Assembly: GCA_031284185.1 (NCBI GenBank)
Contig: JAITAJ010000226.1
Span: forward strand, 1 to 6,673
Direction of reading: 5' to 3'
DNA: 6,673 nt
Origin: Accumulibacter sp.
Lineage (GTDB): Bacteria > Pseudomonadota > Gammaproteobacteria > Burkholderiales > Rhodocyclaceae
A program made the translations under genes and the position numbers. Numbering within the stretch: position 1 is the first letter of the stretch; the number at the start of each line of letters is the position of its first letter. The notes under the pieces were generated by a model. That model was not told the DNA's origin and made no database searches. It worked only from the letters and a program-made list of their open reading frames with translations. Shown here piece after piece: positions 6,391-6,673 of this stretch.

Positions 6391-6536
6391 AAACCTCTGT
6401 CCTCTGACTCCGTTTCGGGGGCGGTCTTGTTTTCTATCGGGACGGCAATTCACCTTGATCTGTACTGCGTGACACACTGTGATCAGGCAAAAAGGAGGGG
6501 ATTACCGGAGCCATTCATCGAGCGGGGCGCAAACAC
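6391..6536. other. Intergenic spacer between repeat element and terminator hairpin
   Basis: I see no gene here. The left part continues the CTCTGTCCTCTGA pyrimidine-rich motif. AAAGGAGGGG (6491-6500) looks like a ribosome binding site, but no ATG, GTG or TTG follows at usable spacing. Together with the repeat element it forms the gene-free stretch between meaB and the convergent gene. Confidence 0.6.
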
Positions 6537-6567
6537 GACACTTGCGGCTGTGCTAGCCGCGAGTGTC
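6537..6567. terminator. Strong hairpin between convergent genes, probable bidirectional terminator
   Basis: GACACTTGCGGCT (6537-6549) and AGCCGCGAGTGTC (6555-6567) form a 13-bp stem with one mismatch and a 5-nt loop. It lies 13 nt beyond the stop codon of the minus-strand gene, the usual place for that gene's terminator. On the plus strand ATTTACTT follows; on the minus strand GTGTTTG follows. Neither is a long T run, so termination strength is uncertain. It could also stop read-through from meaB. Confidence 0.65.
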
Positions 6568-6580
6568 ATTTACTTACTCA

Positions 6581-6673
6581 TCAAGCCTCCTTGTTGCCTT
6601 TGATATCGAAGGTGGCGGTAACAGTGCCGCCGCTGCCGCCCTGGGCATTCTGGACGACGTATTCCTCCGTCAC
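6581..6673 (-). CDS. C-terminal end of an unrecognised protein (partial, runs off the window)
   Basis: On the minus strand an open frame enters from the right edge and ends at TGA (6583-6581), giving 30 in-window residues: VTEEYVVQNAQGGSGGTVTA, then TFDIKGNKEA. The real start lies outside the window; the GTG at the edge is simply where the window cuts. Support comes from G/C-ending codons like those of the operon, a plausible composition with a Gly-rich turn followed by alternating beta-like residues, and the strong hairpin just after the stop. I do not recognise the family and assign no function. The gene converges on the mut operon. Confidence 0.55.
   Translation of the reverse strand: MTEEYVVQNAQGGSGGTVTATFDIKGNKEA

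Noticed and set aside
6454..6483. TGATC...GATCA inverted pair as a regulator binding site
   Set aside because: Only five bases pair at the ends and the interior does not match; it is not near a start codon, so there is no support for an operator.
6283..6603. 106-codon plus-strand frame through the inverted repeat
   Set aside because: It starts inside the repeat element, reads through the terminator hairpin and overlaps the convergent gene; the composition is not protein-like.

Overview
This window carries one compact, co-directional three-gene operon for adenosylcobalamin-dependent methylmalonyl-CoA mutase. It has a cobalamin riboswitch at its 5' end, a repeat-rich intergenic region after it, and the 3' tip of a convergent gene at the right edge. 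The coding DNA is GC-rich with a strong G/C third-position preference. The gene order small subunit - large subunit - G-protein chaperone and the protein sequences look proteobacterial. My impression is a betaproteobacterium of the Rhodocyclales type, but that rests on pattern memory and not on a search.

Layout. Positions 14-19 hold a -10-like hexamer whose predicted start site falls just before the riboswitch. Positions 27-227 are a cobalamin riboswitch with the GAAAC/GGTG core, the GCTGCTGTA segment, GCCACTG, GGGAAGGC and the B12 box, closed by a TTTTGGG/CCCAAAA stem. A T7 run at 283-289 is the only clear termination-like mark in its likely expression platform. About 410 nt of leader follow (290-698); it has several hairpins but no gene I trust. 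Then come mutA (699-2879, non-catalytic small subunit), mutB (2886-5057, catalytic large subunit) and meaB (5076-6248, GTPase chaperone), separated by only 6 and 18 nt.

Downstream of meaB, 6249-6580 contains a five-copy CAGAAGR heptamer tract, a large imperfect inverted repeat (about 42-nt arms) and a strong 13-bp terminator-type hairpin (6537-6567). The last 93 nt encode, on the minus strand, the C-terminal 30 residues of an unrecognised protein.

How the parts work together. MutAB interconverts (R)-methylmalonyl-CoA and succinyl-CoA using adenosylcobalamin, linking propionyl-CoA metabolism to the TCA cycle. MeaB uses GTP to gate cofactor loading and protect the mutase from inactivation. The riboswitch would tie expression of the holoenzyme to the level of its own cofactor. 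Most cobalamin riboswitches switch genes off when cofactor is present, so one sitting in front of a B12-consuming enzyme is the most interesting point here. The core operon is well-known biology. I do not see a wholly new system; the points worth a second look are the riboswitch logic and long leader, the N-terminal extension of MeaB, and the downstream repeat element that reaches the meaB stop codon.
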